The position numbers and the translations under genes were made by a program. Below the pieces are notes generated by a model. That model did no database searches, was not told the origin of the DNA, and saw only the letters and a list, made by a program, of their open reading frames with translations. From NCBI GenBank assembly GCA_002239005.1, contig MPNL01000019.1:1-55162 (forward strand): DNA of 55,162 nucleotides, given 5' to 3'. The DNA comes from Truepera sp. bin119 (GTDB taxonomy: Bacteria; Deinococcota; Deinococci; Deinococcales; Trueperaceae). Below are positions 1 through 7,365 of this stretch, piece after piece (positions within the stretch are counted from its first letter, which is position 1; every line of letters starts with the position of its first letter).

Positions 1-71
1 CGTACCCGCTCCAGGTGCGCGATACAGGCGTGCTGGTCGGGAAAACTCTTGAAAACTGACACGATGTTCAT
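1..71 (-). CDS. IS1595-family transposase, N-terminus only (cut by window edge)
   Basis: The complementary strand from an ATG at 71 reads MNIVSVFKSFPDQHACIAHL and then leaves the window. A short leader followed by FPD-x-x-AC-x-x-HLE is the usual start of IS1595-type (ISXO2-like) DDE transposases, just ahead of their zinc ribbon. Only about 23 codons are visible, so neither the zinc ribbon nor the catalytic residues can be checked. Positions 72-400 hold no gene I can support and may include the upstream terminal inverted repeat of this element. Confidence 0.6.
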   Translation of the reverse strand, partial: MNIVSVFKSFPDQHACIAHLERV

Positions 72-400
72 GTCCTTATTGTGGCATGAATGGGCTCAAA
101 AGTCAAGCCCGTAACCGCTCATTCCGTTGCCCGAAATGCATGGATAGACGCTATCACGCCCTGCGGACGCATGGCAGGACCTAATAACCTCTCAAAAGGG
201 CCATAATTAAGGAAAGAGTCTGTAAAAGAGGATGAGGATCCAAGACCCAGATACCCTCTGAGAGGCTCCCTAAGAGTTTGAACGAAAAGACATCATTCCC
301 AGGATCAACCGATCTTCTTAACTGATTGGCATCTTGCTACCCGTCGCATCATGAATCGGCAGGCAGCCAGTTTTACCCAAGCTACCGAACTGGCAACAGT

Positions 401-517
401 ATAGCCACGCGGACCACCACTCGCTGTTGTCTTGACACTCTGACTGTCTAGAACCGCTGCTGTCGGCTCCAGACCCGAAGCCCCAACGGAGCCGTTCTTG
501 TCCGTCCTTGGGCTTCC
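401..517 (-). pseudogene. IS5-type transposase fragment joined to a dispersed hairpin repeat
   Basis: The leftward frame contains EPTAAVLDSQSVKTTASGG followed by PRGY, at 401-484. This matches the first catalytic-Asp region of IS5-group DDE transposases (the usual form is AAILDSQSVKTT-x-x-GG-x-RGYD). Downstream of the RGY the frame turns to nonsense up to 305. Upstream, at about 482-517, the complementary strand carries the dispersed repeat (CCAAGGACGGACAAGAACGG then GGGGCTTCGGG) that also interrupts transposases at the right end of the window. It is a dead fragment of about 28 recognisable residues. Confidence 0.6.
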
Positions 518-676
518 TGCAATAGTCCTCGAAGCGGTTCGCAACGCCTCCCCTGAGGACCGACTCTGCTGGCGGAGCCCGCTGACAATATCGGAGCCGG
601 GACCGGGATGCTGCGGGCGCTCCTGCAGCCCGCAGTTGTTCGGTGAACGGGACCGGCCGCCCTGCTCAGGGCTCGG

Positions 677-1432
677 TCAGGCCAGTCTGTTCGGCTGATC
701 TGGCGGTCTCGGCCGAGAATCGAACCCGTAGATTCGGCGCAGCTCCGGCGTCGCCCGCGCCACCACCTCCGGCTTGAGGTGGTTCACAAAATCGAACATC
801 GGCTTCATGAACGACCGGCAGCAGAAGCAGATCAGGGCGATCCGGGCCCGGTCGGTCCGGTTCGCGCCCGCAGAGTGCCACACCGAGCCGTTAAAGAGCA
901 GCACAGAGCCCTTCGGCGCCTCGACACGGATCTCGTTCGGGTGCGCCTCGAGGTCGGACTCCGGGCCGTTCGGAAACTTGTGGCTGCCAGGGACGAGGCG
1001 GGTGCCGCCGTTCTCGGGCGTGAAGTCCTCGAGAAGCCACAGGCTGTTGGCCACTAGCGGGAACGGCACGACGCCGGACAGCCTGCCGGCTGCGTGGTCG
1101 CGGTGGTAGTTGCCGTCGGGTGCGCCAGGTGAGACGATGTTCGAGGTGAGGGTGCTGAGGGTGTAGTCGTCGCCTAAGAGGTACTCGAAGTAGGGATCCA
1201 CCTTGGGGTGGCCCAGCATCCGTTCGAACATCTCGCCCTTGTTCACCAGCCAGCGGACGTGCTGGCCGCCGCCGCCGGTGTGGATCTTCGCGGTGCCGTC
1301 CTCTCGCTCCTTTTCGGCGAGTTCCAGCAGCCGCGCCCTATAAGCGTCGATCTCCGGTTGCGATAGCACGTCGGGGATGACGATGACACCGCTCTCGTCG
1401 AGCTGTCGCCGGTGGGCTTCGGGGATCCCCAC
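677..1432 (-). CDS. PhyH-like Fe(II)/2-oxoglutarate dioxygenase (paralog 1)
   Basis: This 251-residue protein belongs to the phytanoyl-CoA dioxygenase family of cytoplasmic non-haem iron, 2-oxoglutarate-dependent oxygenases, which hydroxylate or oxidatively demethylate small molecules. The metal triad is visible as H110-x-D112 (NYHRDH) and distal H186 (VWHSAGANR). Arginines at 195-197 are candidates for binding 2-oxoglutarate, and GGTRLVPGSHK is the family beta-strand motif. The start is GTG at 1432 after a purine-rich GAGGTGG. It is the last gene of the leftward catabolic operon, 42 bp after the lactonase-like gene. The substrate cannot be read from sequence; the context suggests a sugar or sugar derivative rather than phytanoyl-CoA. 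Confidence 0.85.
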   Translation of the reverse strand: MGIPEAHRRQLDESGVIVIPDVLSQPEIDAYRARLLELAEKEREDGTAKIHTGGGGQHVRWLVNKGEMFERMLGHPKVDPYFEYLLGDDYTLSTLTSNIVSPGAPDGNYHRDHAAGRLSGVVPFPLVANSLWLLEDFTPENGGTRLVPGSHKFPNGPESDLEAHPNEIRVEAPKGSVLLFNGSVWHSAGANRTDRARIALICFCCRSFMKPMFDFVNHLKPEVVARATPELRRIYGFDSRPRPPDQPNRLA

Positions 1433-1474
1433 TGTTCACCACCTCACTCCCTCACTACACCCTGGCCAGTCGGG

Positions 1475-2335
1475 TCAAGGGTCGAGCCGATAGAAGCCAA
1501 TGGCGTTGTCCCGGTACAGCTTACGCCTTTCGTCCTCACTGGTACCTTCGAGGACGAGATCGAGTGCCGCTACCCACTCCCGGTATTCGGCCGCCTGCAG
1601 CACTACGGGCCAGTCGCCTCCGAAGGTGACGCGATCGAAGCCGAAGGTGTCGAACACGGTGTCGAGGTAGGGTCTTAGATCCTCGGGGGTCCAGTTCTGC
1701 ATGTCCGCCTCGACGACGAGTCCCGAGACCTTGCAGGTAGTGTTGTCGAACGAGGCGAGTTCGCGCAGCTGCGCCCGCCACGGGTCGAGCACCCCGCCGG
1801 CGATGTCGGGCTTGCCGATGTGATCGAGGATGAACTGCACGTTCGGGCAGCGGTGCACCAGCTCCAGGGTGTTGGCGAATTGCTCATCCCCCTTGATACA
1901 GATGTCGAACGATAGGTCGTAGCGCTCGAGCAGTCGGACGCCCTCGACGAAGGCGGGCTGGAGGCAGAACTCCGGGTCGGGTTCGAACTGGATAATCCGG
2001 CGGATCCCTCTGACCTGAGGGATCTCGACGAGTTGATCTAGGGCCTCGGCGGCGGCCTCCCCCTGCTCCAAGGGGGCCCAGGCGACGATCCCCTCGATGC
2101 GGGGGTCCTCACGGGCGACCCCGGCGACCCAGCGGGCCTCGTCGAGGAACTGGTCGAAGGCGACCTCGCACTGTAAGAACACCATGCGCTCGATGGTGAG
2201 ATCCGCTGTCGCCTGCCGGTAGTCCTCGAGCAGGTACTTCTTGTTGAGCAGGGGGATGTCGTCGAGCCACGGGTAGCGCAGTTCATACGGATCCCAGATG
2301 TGCAGGTGCGTGTCGACGATGCCGAAGTCGGGCAC
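1475..2335 (-). CDS. TIM-barrel amidohydrolase/lactonase (COG3618, L-fucono/rhamnono-lactonase type)
   Basis: This 286-residue metal-dependent hydrolase belongs to the amidohydrolase-2 family, which includes sugar lactonases and 2-pyrone-4,6-dicarboxylate lactonase. DTHLH near the N-terminus gives H10 and H12, LDHIGKPDI gives H172, and TFGGDWP gives D241, the expected order of barrel metal and acid/base residues. The GTG start at 2335 follows AGGGGAGG. Lying beside a rhamnose mutarotase and facing a dehydrogenase and a rhamnonate-type dehydratase, it most likely opens the lactone made by oxidation of a 6-deoxyhexose. The family assignment is strong; the exact lactone is inferred. Confidence 0.85.
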   Translation of the reverse strand: MPDFGIVDTHLHIWDPYELRYPWLDDIPLLNKKYLLEDYRQATADLTIERMVFLQCEVAFDQFLDEARWVAGVAREDPRIEGIVAWAPLEQGEAAAEALDQLVEIPQVRGIRRIIQFEPDPEFCLQPAFVEGVRLLERYDLSFDICIKGDEQFANTLELVHRCPNVQFILDHIGKPDIAGGVLDPWRAQLRELASFDNTTCKVSGLVVEADMQNWTPEDLRPYLDTVFDTFGFDRVTFGGDWPVVLQAAEYREWVAALDLVLEGTSEDERRKLYRDNAIGFYRLDP

Positions 2336-2392
2336 GGTTAGCCTCCCCTTCCGGGAACCGGTTCCCGTTCATGGTGTCGGGCCTGCGGGTTG

Positions 2393-3130
2393 TCAGCCCG
2401 CTTTCGGAATCGGAACCTCGTAGCCGTAGGCCCGCATCGCCGACCCGAGGAAGTCGAAGTAGTTGGTCTCCTTATCCTTCTCAAAGCGGTTCATCCTCTC
2501 GGGCCGGACCACGATTCGGGCCAGTTTCATCCCCAGATAGCTCTCGAGCCGTGCCAGTTCCCGCTCCTGGTGCAGCACGAAATCCTCGTAGCGAACCTCG
2601 AGCCAGTGGCTGGGTCGCGGGGTGGCGCGCACGAGGTCGTCCTGATACTTCCAGGAGATCGCACGCCTGTGGCGCTCATCTGTGGTGTCGGGGTAGCGGA
2701 TGCCGAAGTCGCGGAGGTCGTCGGTCTTGTGCTGGCTGAGGATGCCGTCGCGGGGGTTGCGCACCCAGAAGATGAACTTGGTCTCCGGAAAGAGGCGCGC
2801 CACCCAGGGATAGATCAGCGTCGTCTCGGGGATCTTCCAGCCCCGGTGTTCAGACCGGTTGGACAGGACCGATTTCAGGTAGCGGTAGAGCAGGCTGGTG
2901 AAGCGCTCAGGGATCTCGGTGTTGAGCGCCTCACTGAAATCCCAACTCAGGCCGCCCTGCCAGTGGACGTAGCGGGCGAAGACGCGGCAGGCGTCGTACA
3001 GATGCCAGGGGGGCACCAAGTCGCCTGAGGGGTTAAGCGCATCACCCATATACACTCCGCTGGCGTAGAGCGTGTGCGACATGATCCGAGTGCCCGAGTG
3101 GCCGCGACCGATTACGGTGATGAGCGACAT
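2393..3130 (-). CDS. sulfotransferase family protein
   Basis: This protein of about 245 residues begins MSLITVIGRGHSGTR, the P-loop-like strand-loop that binds the 5'-phosphosulfate of PAPS in sulfotransferases. A second family motif, FWVRNPRDGILSQHK, supplies the 3'-phosphate-binding Arg and Ser region. I prefer the ATG at 3130, preceded by AGGGGGAAGCGCC, because an upstream in-frame start would overlap the preceding gene. It lies in the leftward sugar operon, 11 bp after the Gfo/Idh gene. Transfer of sulfate to a sugar or polysaccharide is possible. Bacterial members are often annotated only by family, so the acceptor is unknown. A sulfotransferase inside a catabolic operon is unexpected. 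Confidence 0.8.
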   Translation of the reverse strand: MSLITVIGRGHSGTRIMSHTLYASGVYMGDALNPSGDLVPPWHLYDACRVFARYVHWQGGLSWDFSEALNTEIPERFTSLLYRYLKSVLSNRSEHRGWKIPETTLIYPWVARLFPETKFIFWVRNPRDGILSQHKTDDLRDFGIRYPDTTDERHRRAISWKYQDDLVRATPRPSHWLEVRYEDFVLHQERELARLESYLGMKLARIVVRPERMNRFEKDKETNYFDFLGSAMRAYGYEVPIPKAG

Positions 3131-3141
3131 GGCGCTTCCCC

Positions 3142-4131
3142 CTAGGGGCTGATCACCCGCCCTGTATTCCACGATTCGATGGCGGCCTCGATGATGCGCT
3201 GTACCTTGAGCGCGTCGCTCCCGGAGGCATCGATCTCCTCAGGGGCGGCGCCGTCTAGGTTCTGCTGGATCCAGGTGTTGATGCGGCTACCGAACGTCTC
3301 GGGGAAGGCCAGCATACCGCCCAGGAAGCTGTAGCGCTCGACCTCGCGGGAAGACCGCGGATAGAACTCCAGCTCTTGGCAGGCCTCGCGCAGCACGAAG
3401 CGGGCATCAGAGCCGACCACCTCGAGCGTCTCGAGGCCGTAGCTGCCGCCGGCGTCGTAGCTGCCGGTGAGGTGGCCGATGATGCCGTTCGCAAACAGCA
3501 GATTGACCTGCACGTTCGACCAGATCTTCCGACCCTTGCCCTTCTTGAAGAACGCCTGCACCTTGGCGACGTCGCCCGCGAAGTAGCGCATCACGTCGAG
3601 GGAGTGCGGGTGGAGGGCGCGCATGTGGAAGTGGGGTGAACTCTCGTTGGGATTGTTGATCCACATCGTCATGTTGATGATGTTGATCTCGCCCAGCCGA
3701 CCCTGATCGACCCACTCCTTGGCGCGCTTCGCCGCCGGGGTAAAGCGGTGGTTCAGATTGATGCCGTAGCGCAGCCCCTTCTCCCGGGCCAGCGCCACCA
3801 TCTCCTCAGCCTCGGGGATCTTATTGGAGATGGGCTTCTCGCCCAGCACCGGGATGCCCGCTCTGAGCAGCTCCATGGTCGGCTGGTAGTGGTGGCTGCC
3901 GTTCTCCTCGCCGGCGGTGCAGACGCTGGCGAGACCGATCTCCGATCCGCTCGCGAGCAGCTCCCCGACCGAGGTGAACGCCTGAGCACCGAACTTTTCG
4001 GCAGTCTTCTTGCCAAGCTCTGGGACCATGTCGACGATGGCGACGACTTCACACTCCGGGTGCTCGTGGTAGATCCTCGCATGCGTGTTCCCGATCCCAC
4101 CGGCCCCGACGACCGCAACTCTTAATGGCAT
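3142..4131 (-). CDS. Gfo/Idh/MocA-family NAD(P)-dependent oxidoreductase (paralog 1)
   Basis: This 329-residue sugar-type dehydrogenase has an N-terminal Rossmann fold with G-x-G-x-x-G at 9-14 (GAGGIG) and the family EKP motif at 98-100 (LGEKPISNK), whose lysine takes part in catalysis. The C-terminal substrate domain holds HFHMRALHPHSLDVMRYFAG. Family members oxidise or reduce sugars, inositols and acetamido sugars at one carbon. The ATG at 4131 follows AAGGGGGGATG. It sits between the SDR remnant and the sulfotransferase in the leftward operon. It could act on a free sugar, a lactone or a keto intermediate; I cannot choose from sequence. Confidence 0.87.
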   Translation of the reverse strand: MPLRVAVVGAGGIGNTHARIYHEHPECEVVAIVDMVPELGKKTAEKFGAQAFTSVGELLASGSEIGLASVCTAGEENGSHHYQPTMELLRAGIPVLGEKPISNKIPEAEEMVALAREKGLRYGINLNHRFTPAAKRAKEWVDQGRLGEINIINMTMWINNPNESSPHFHMRALHPHSLDVMRYFAGDVAKVQAFFKKGKGRKIWSNVQVNLLFANGIIGHLTGSYDAGGSYGLETLEVVGSDARFVLREACQELEFYPRSSREVERYSFLGGMLAFPETFGSRINTWIQQNLDGAAPEEIDASGSDALKVQRIIEAAIESWNTGRVISP

Positions 4132-4144
4132 GGCTCATCCCCCC

Positions 4145-4310
4145 TTATCGGATCGTGTGCGCTCTCTGGACGACCGGGATGACCTCGTCTTCAGCCTGAG
4201 CCATCGCACCGGTTAGGGCTTCGCTGCGCAGCCTCTCTAGCACCTCCGACCCCGAAGCCGGAGGCACCCCCGCTGATCCAGGCGACTTGGCCCTCGAGCC
4301 GTCTAGTCAA
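4145..4310 (-). pseudogene. short-chain dehydrogenase (SDR) remnant, internally deleted and frameshifted
   Basis: A TTG at 4310 overlaps the last 8 bases of the mutarotase gene and opens a frame reading MTRRLEGQVAWISGGASGFG. This is the start of an SDR Rossmann fold, with the TGGASGIG-type dinucleotide motif. The frame then degenerates and stops. In another frame the same strand encodes a plausible C-terminal tail, SEVLERLRSEALTGAM followed by AQAEDEVIPVVQRAHTIR, ending in TAA at 4145. The simplest reading is a coupled gene that lost most of its middle. SDR enzymes are the usual L-rhamnose 1-dehydrogenases, so this may be the lost native dehydrogenase of the operon; whether the tail came from the same gene is uncertain. 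Confidence 0.6.
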
Positions 4311-4644
4311 GATGGAAGACCTCCTCGAGCTCGAGCATCATCTTGTCGGCGTGGATGTCGTTATCGCCTCCTGCGCCGCTTACGCTCTCGAAGAAGGGTG
4401 CCATGAAGTCCTGCCAGCGGGTGTTGACCTCCTCCTCAGCCATGCTGTTTAGGGCTGCCTGGAAATCTTCCGGCGTCTCGAAGTAGCCAAACATCAGCCC
4501 GTCCTCGCGCATGAATAGCGAGTAGTTGTGCCAGCCGGCGCGGTTGAGTGCCTCAAGCATCTCGGGCCACACCCGTTGGTGGTGCGCCTTATACTCCTGG
4601 ATCCTGCTCTCTTTAACCTTGAGCAGGAAACCTACACGTTTCAT
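4303..4644 (-). CDS. rhaM: L-rhamnose mutarotase
   Basis: This 113-residue protein matches the small dimeric RhaM fold that interconverts the alpha and beta anomers of L-rhamnose. Recognisable signature residues are HHQRVWPEM with catalytic-type H22, Y41 in WHNYSLF, MFGYFE, and RWQDFM followed by the hydrophobic C-terminal strand. Its length is close to the usual 104 residues, with a slightly longer insert near SGAGGDND. The ATG at 4644 follows a GGGGGT stretch 12 bp after the preceding PhyH stop. It is the clearest pointer to the substrate class of the operon: L-rhamnose or a related 6-deoxyhexose. Confidence 0.88.
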   Translation of the reverse strand: MKRVGFLLKVKESRIQEYKAHHQRVWPEMLEALNRAGWHNYSLFMREDGLMFGYFETPEDFQAALNSMAEEEVNTRWQDFMAPFFESVSGAGGDNDIHADKMMLELEEVFHLD

Positions 4645-4656
4645 AGCACCCCCGGT

Positions 4657-5487
4657 TCAGCCCCTCACAGGCGGTTTGCTGACATGATAGATCAGCGGAT
4701 TCTGCTCGTCTCGGTCAAGCACGTCCCCCACCTCCAGGCTGTTGAAATACTCGTCAGGCAGCACGTTCTGCTTACCGTTGAAGGTGCTCCCATCCGGCAT
4801 GTACCCGCAGATCATCGCCCGGCGCCAGCCCGGCGTCATGTTCGCCCCTGCCCCATGTGCCGTCAAGCCGGAGTGAAATGAGCACGACCCCGCCTTCATC
4901 GGGGCTGCCACCGCCTCCTTGTCCGCCCATTCTGGATAGACCTTGAACAGGTCACCTATGTTCGATCCGATCTCGACGTTGTCGAAGGTGATGGTCTTGT
5001 GTGAGCCAGGGATGAAGTATAGACAGCCGTTCTGGAGTGTGGCATCGTCGAGTGCTACCCAGACGCTTATGGCGTTGCGCGAAGAGAACGACCAGTAGGG
5101 GTTGTCGAGGTGCCAGGCACTGGGGTTGCCCCAGGGAGGCTTGATGAGCGCCTGGTCGAGCCAGATGCGCATCCCGTCGACCCCAGTCAGTTGGCAAGCC
5201 ATCTTGCCGGTCCACGGGTCGAAGATAAGCTTCCGCACCTTCTCGCTGTCCATCCACAGGTTCATGCGCTGCACGAACACCTGCTGATGGTAGCTGTCGC
5301 GGCTTCTGTCATCCCAGCGCTCGCCGCCCTCACGGTTCGCCAACCTGGTCCGTCCTCGAGCCGCAACCGCCTCGTCCACGGCCTCGCGCCAGGCCTCGAG
5401 CCCCTCGGGTGTGAGGAAGTCGTGGATGACGATGAACCCGTTCTCTCGGTAGAACTCGATCTGGTCCTGACCAAGTTCTATGTTCAT
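4657..5487 (-). CDS. PhyH-like Fe(II)/2-oxoglutarate dioxygenase (paralog 2)
   Basis: Second phytanoyl-CoA-dioxygenase-like enzyme, 276 residues from the ATG at 5487 (MNIELGQDQIEFYRENGF), with AAGGGTGGG upstream; a TTG at 5538 would add 17 unlikely residues. The iron ligands are H126 and D128 (AWHLDN) and H211 (LTAHGAGAN), with YFIPGSHK at 157-164 as the family core strand. It is the first gene of the leftward operon, directly ahead of the mutarotase, so it probably acts early on the same substrate. Oxidative removal of an O-alkyl or other modification from a deoxyhexose is a reasonable but unproven role. Confidence 0.85.
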   Translation of the reverse strand: MNIELGQDQIEFYRENGFIVIHDFLTPEGLEAWREAVDEAVAARGRTRLANREGGERWDDRSRDSYHQQVFVQRMNLWMDSEKVRKLIFDPWTGKMACQLTGVDGMRIWLDQALIKPPWGNPSAWHLDNPYWSFSSRNAISVWVALDDATLQNGCLYFIPGSHKTITFDNVEIGSNIGDLFKVYPEWADKEAVAAPMKAGSCSFHSGLTAHGAGANMTPGWRRAMICGYMPDGSTFNGKQNVLPDEYFNSLEVGDVLDRDEQNPLIYHVSKPPVRG

Positions 5488-5530
5488 CTCCAGCCCACCC
5501 TTCGGTCGTAACGTGAGGTCATCTCTTACC

Positions 5531-5737
5531 CTCTTCAAGCCGTTCTCTAGATGAAGTTACCCCTGTCTGAAGAACGATCTCTCGATCATTCTTCCTTCCC
5601 CTGGTGTGGGTGAAACTCGGTGAAACCTATTCGAGAACCGCCCCTTCACTCTTCGTCATGACCCCCCTACCGACACCAATTCCAAAACCACGGGCTCTAC
5701 GAGGCCTGATACGCACCTCCTCTGGTCGGGGTACATC
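5531..5737. repeat. dispersed long repeat, copy 1, in the divergent promoter gap
   Basis: About 200 bp from CTTCAAGCCGTTCTCTAGAT to the TACGCACCTCC region resemble 28898-29095 closely, and 5588-5737 also resembles the left part of 32497-32615. Shared landmarks are ATTCTTCCTTC, ACCTATTCGAGAACCGCCCC and CACCAATTCCAAAACC. No reading frame is conserved between the copies, so it looks like a non-coding or long-dead mobile repeat. It fills most of the 331-bp gap between the two divergent catabolic operons. The remaining 5738-5818 must hold the rightward promoter; I see only weak hexamers there. Confidence 0.8.
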
Positions 5738-5818
5738 CAGCTATCATACCCGCCTACCCGGCGTGTGAGATAGACTCAAGGACCAGACCGGTATGGAGTG
5801 TCGCCTCGGAGGTGCGGT

Positions 5819-6853
5819 GTGAGAGCCTTGGTGTGGGAAGCCCCCCGGAAGCTGGTGATGCGGGAGTGGGAGAAGCCCAGCCCGCGTTCGGACGAGGCTC
5901 TGATCAGGGTCGCTTACGCCGGGATCTGCGGTTCCGAGCTAAGTGGCTACCTCGGGCACAACGCTCTGCGCGTGCCCCCGCTCGTCATGGGTCATGAGTT
6001 CGCAGGGGAGATCGAGGCGCTTGGCGTCGGCGCCAAGCGCCTCAACCCCGATCTTGCGGTGGGTCTCCCTGTTACCGTGAACCCGCTGTCGTGCAGCGGC
6101 GAGTCCGAATTGCAGCGGCGCGGCCTCGATCACTTATGCCCCTCGAGGGTGCTCCTCGGTGCCCACCGGCCCGGTGCCTACGCCGAGTATGTCGTGGTGC
6201 CTGCGAAGTCGGTTACTCTGCTGCCTGAGGGTATGGCGGTCCGCACCGGTGCTCTGGTCGAGCCCGTCGGCTGCGCGGTGCGCATCGGCGAGTTGGCTGG
6301 GGCCGTCGCTGGCGAGGCGTGCTTGGTAATCGGTGCTGGACCGATCGGACTGCTCTCGCTCCAGATCCTCCGACGACAGGGCGCCGATCAGATCTTCATT
6401 GTCGACTTGGATCTCGAGCGGCTCGCCATGGGTGCGGACCTCGGCGGCGAGCCCCTCGACCCCCGCTCTGTCGACGTGGTCGAGATGGTGCATGAGGCGA
6501 CAAGCGGTCGGGGTGTGGCCGTCGCTGTGGACGCGGTAGGCACTGCCACCACCCGCACCCAGTGCGTCGCCGCCACTATGGCTACCGGCACGGTGGTGCT
6601 GAGCGGCCTCCACGAGGAGGAGAGCACCATGCCTGCTGCCGACATCATCCGCCGTGAGGTCACCGTGCGTGGCTCCTTCGCCTACGCGCCGGCAAACTTC
6701 CGAGCGGCGGTCGAACTGCTCGCCAATGGGGAGGTCCGGCTCGACCCCTGGATTATCGAAGCCCCCCTCGCCGCCGGAGGGGAGTGGTTCGATCGGCTGA
6801 TCGAGGCACCCGGCGACGTCTCCAAGGTCCTGCTCGATCCCTGGCGTATCTGA
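5819..6853 (+). CDS. zinc-type medium-chain alcohol/polyol dehydrogenase
   Basis: This 344-residue MDR-superfamily enzyme resembles sorbitol and L-threonine dehydrogenases. Catalytic zinc ligands are C37 (GICGSE) and the H59-E60 pair (MGHEFAG), with E148 in LVEPVG, and the NAD-binding GAGPIG is at 172-177. The structural zinc loop is eroded: only C92 and C107 remain of the usual four cysteines. The GTG at 5819, preceded by CGGAGGTGCG, is better than a GTG at 5798. First gene of the rightward operon, it is the best surviving candidate for the NAD-dependent sugar dehydrogenase of the pathway, since the SDR across the divergent gap is broken. Confidence 0.87.
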   Translation: MRALVWEAPRKLVMREWEKPSPRSDEALIRVAYAGICGSELSGYLGHNALRVPPLVMGHEFAGEIEALGVGAKRLNPDLAVGLPVTVNPLSCSGESELQRRGLDHLCPSRVLLGAHRPGAYAEYVVVPAKSVTLLPEGMAVRTGALVEPVGCAVRIGELAGAVAGEACLVIGAGPIGLLSLQILRRQGADQIFIVDLDLERLAMGADLGGEPLDPRSVDVVEMVHEATSGRGVAVAVDAVGTATTRTQCVAATMATGTVVLSGLHEEESTMPAADIIRREVTVRGSFAYAPANFRAAVELLANGEVRLDPWIIEAPLAAGGEWFDRLIEAPGDVSKVLLDPWRI

Positions 6854-7365
6854 TGAGGCGTTGCGGCTAGTTATGGGTTACGGAAGCGTATCCTCCGTGC
6901 CACCTTGCAGAGGATCGAGATGGATGTCGGACGGCCCGGCTTCAGGCGCAGCGTGATGCCGGCGAAGCCCGTGGCGCTGCTTGCGGGTGACGTCTATCGG
7001 CTCTTGGAGCCTGCCGCAGTTCGCAGGCGGGTACGTCAGCCCTGGCGGCTAGTTGAGATGGGCGCAGTCTTTCAAGACGATTTGCAACCTCCGCAGGGCA
7101 ACAGTCTTTGCTGGGGCCTCCTGAGCAGCTCCCGCTGCGCGCGGTCCCGAGTGCTGCCTAAAGCGGTCTGGAGCGGGTTGCGTCCACCTGCAGATCACCC
7201 ACGCCGTTCGACTGGCATCGGCCCTGGAGGTCGGTCACGGATCTGGGGTCGATCTCCTCAAGGCTGTGACCGTGACCTTCGGTTGCAGCGATCTTGCCAC
7301 CTTAGGCGGCACCAGCAACGGGGGGGCGGCTCGCCCCTGGCGACTCGGCAGGGAGGTGCTCTACT
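6854..7365 (+). other. 512-bp stretch without an intact gene; possible decayed coding sequence
   Basis: No complete gene is recognisable between the dehydrogenase and the rhamnonate-dehydratase-like gene. A rightward frame near 7190-7377 reads smoothly (HAVRLASALEVGHGSGVDLL, then AVTVTFGCSDLATLGG), which looks like ancient coding sequence. It has no start, and I do not recognise the family. A longer overlapping frame at 6905-7369 is arginine-rich and not protein-like. The gap may mark a deleted pathway gene; the 2-keto-3-deoxy-sugar-acid aldolase or dehydrogenase expected next to the dehydratase is missing from the cluster. Confidence 0.35.
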
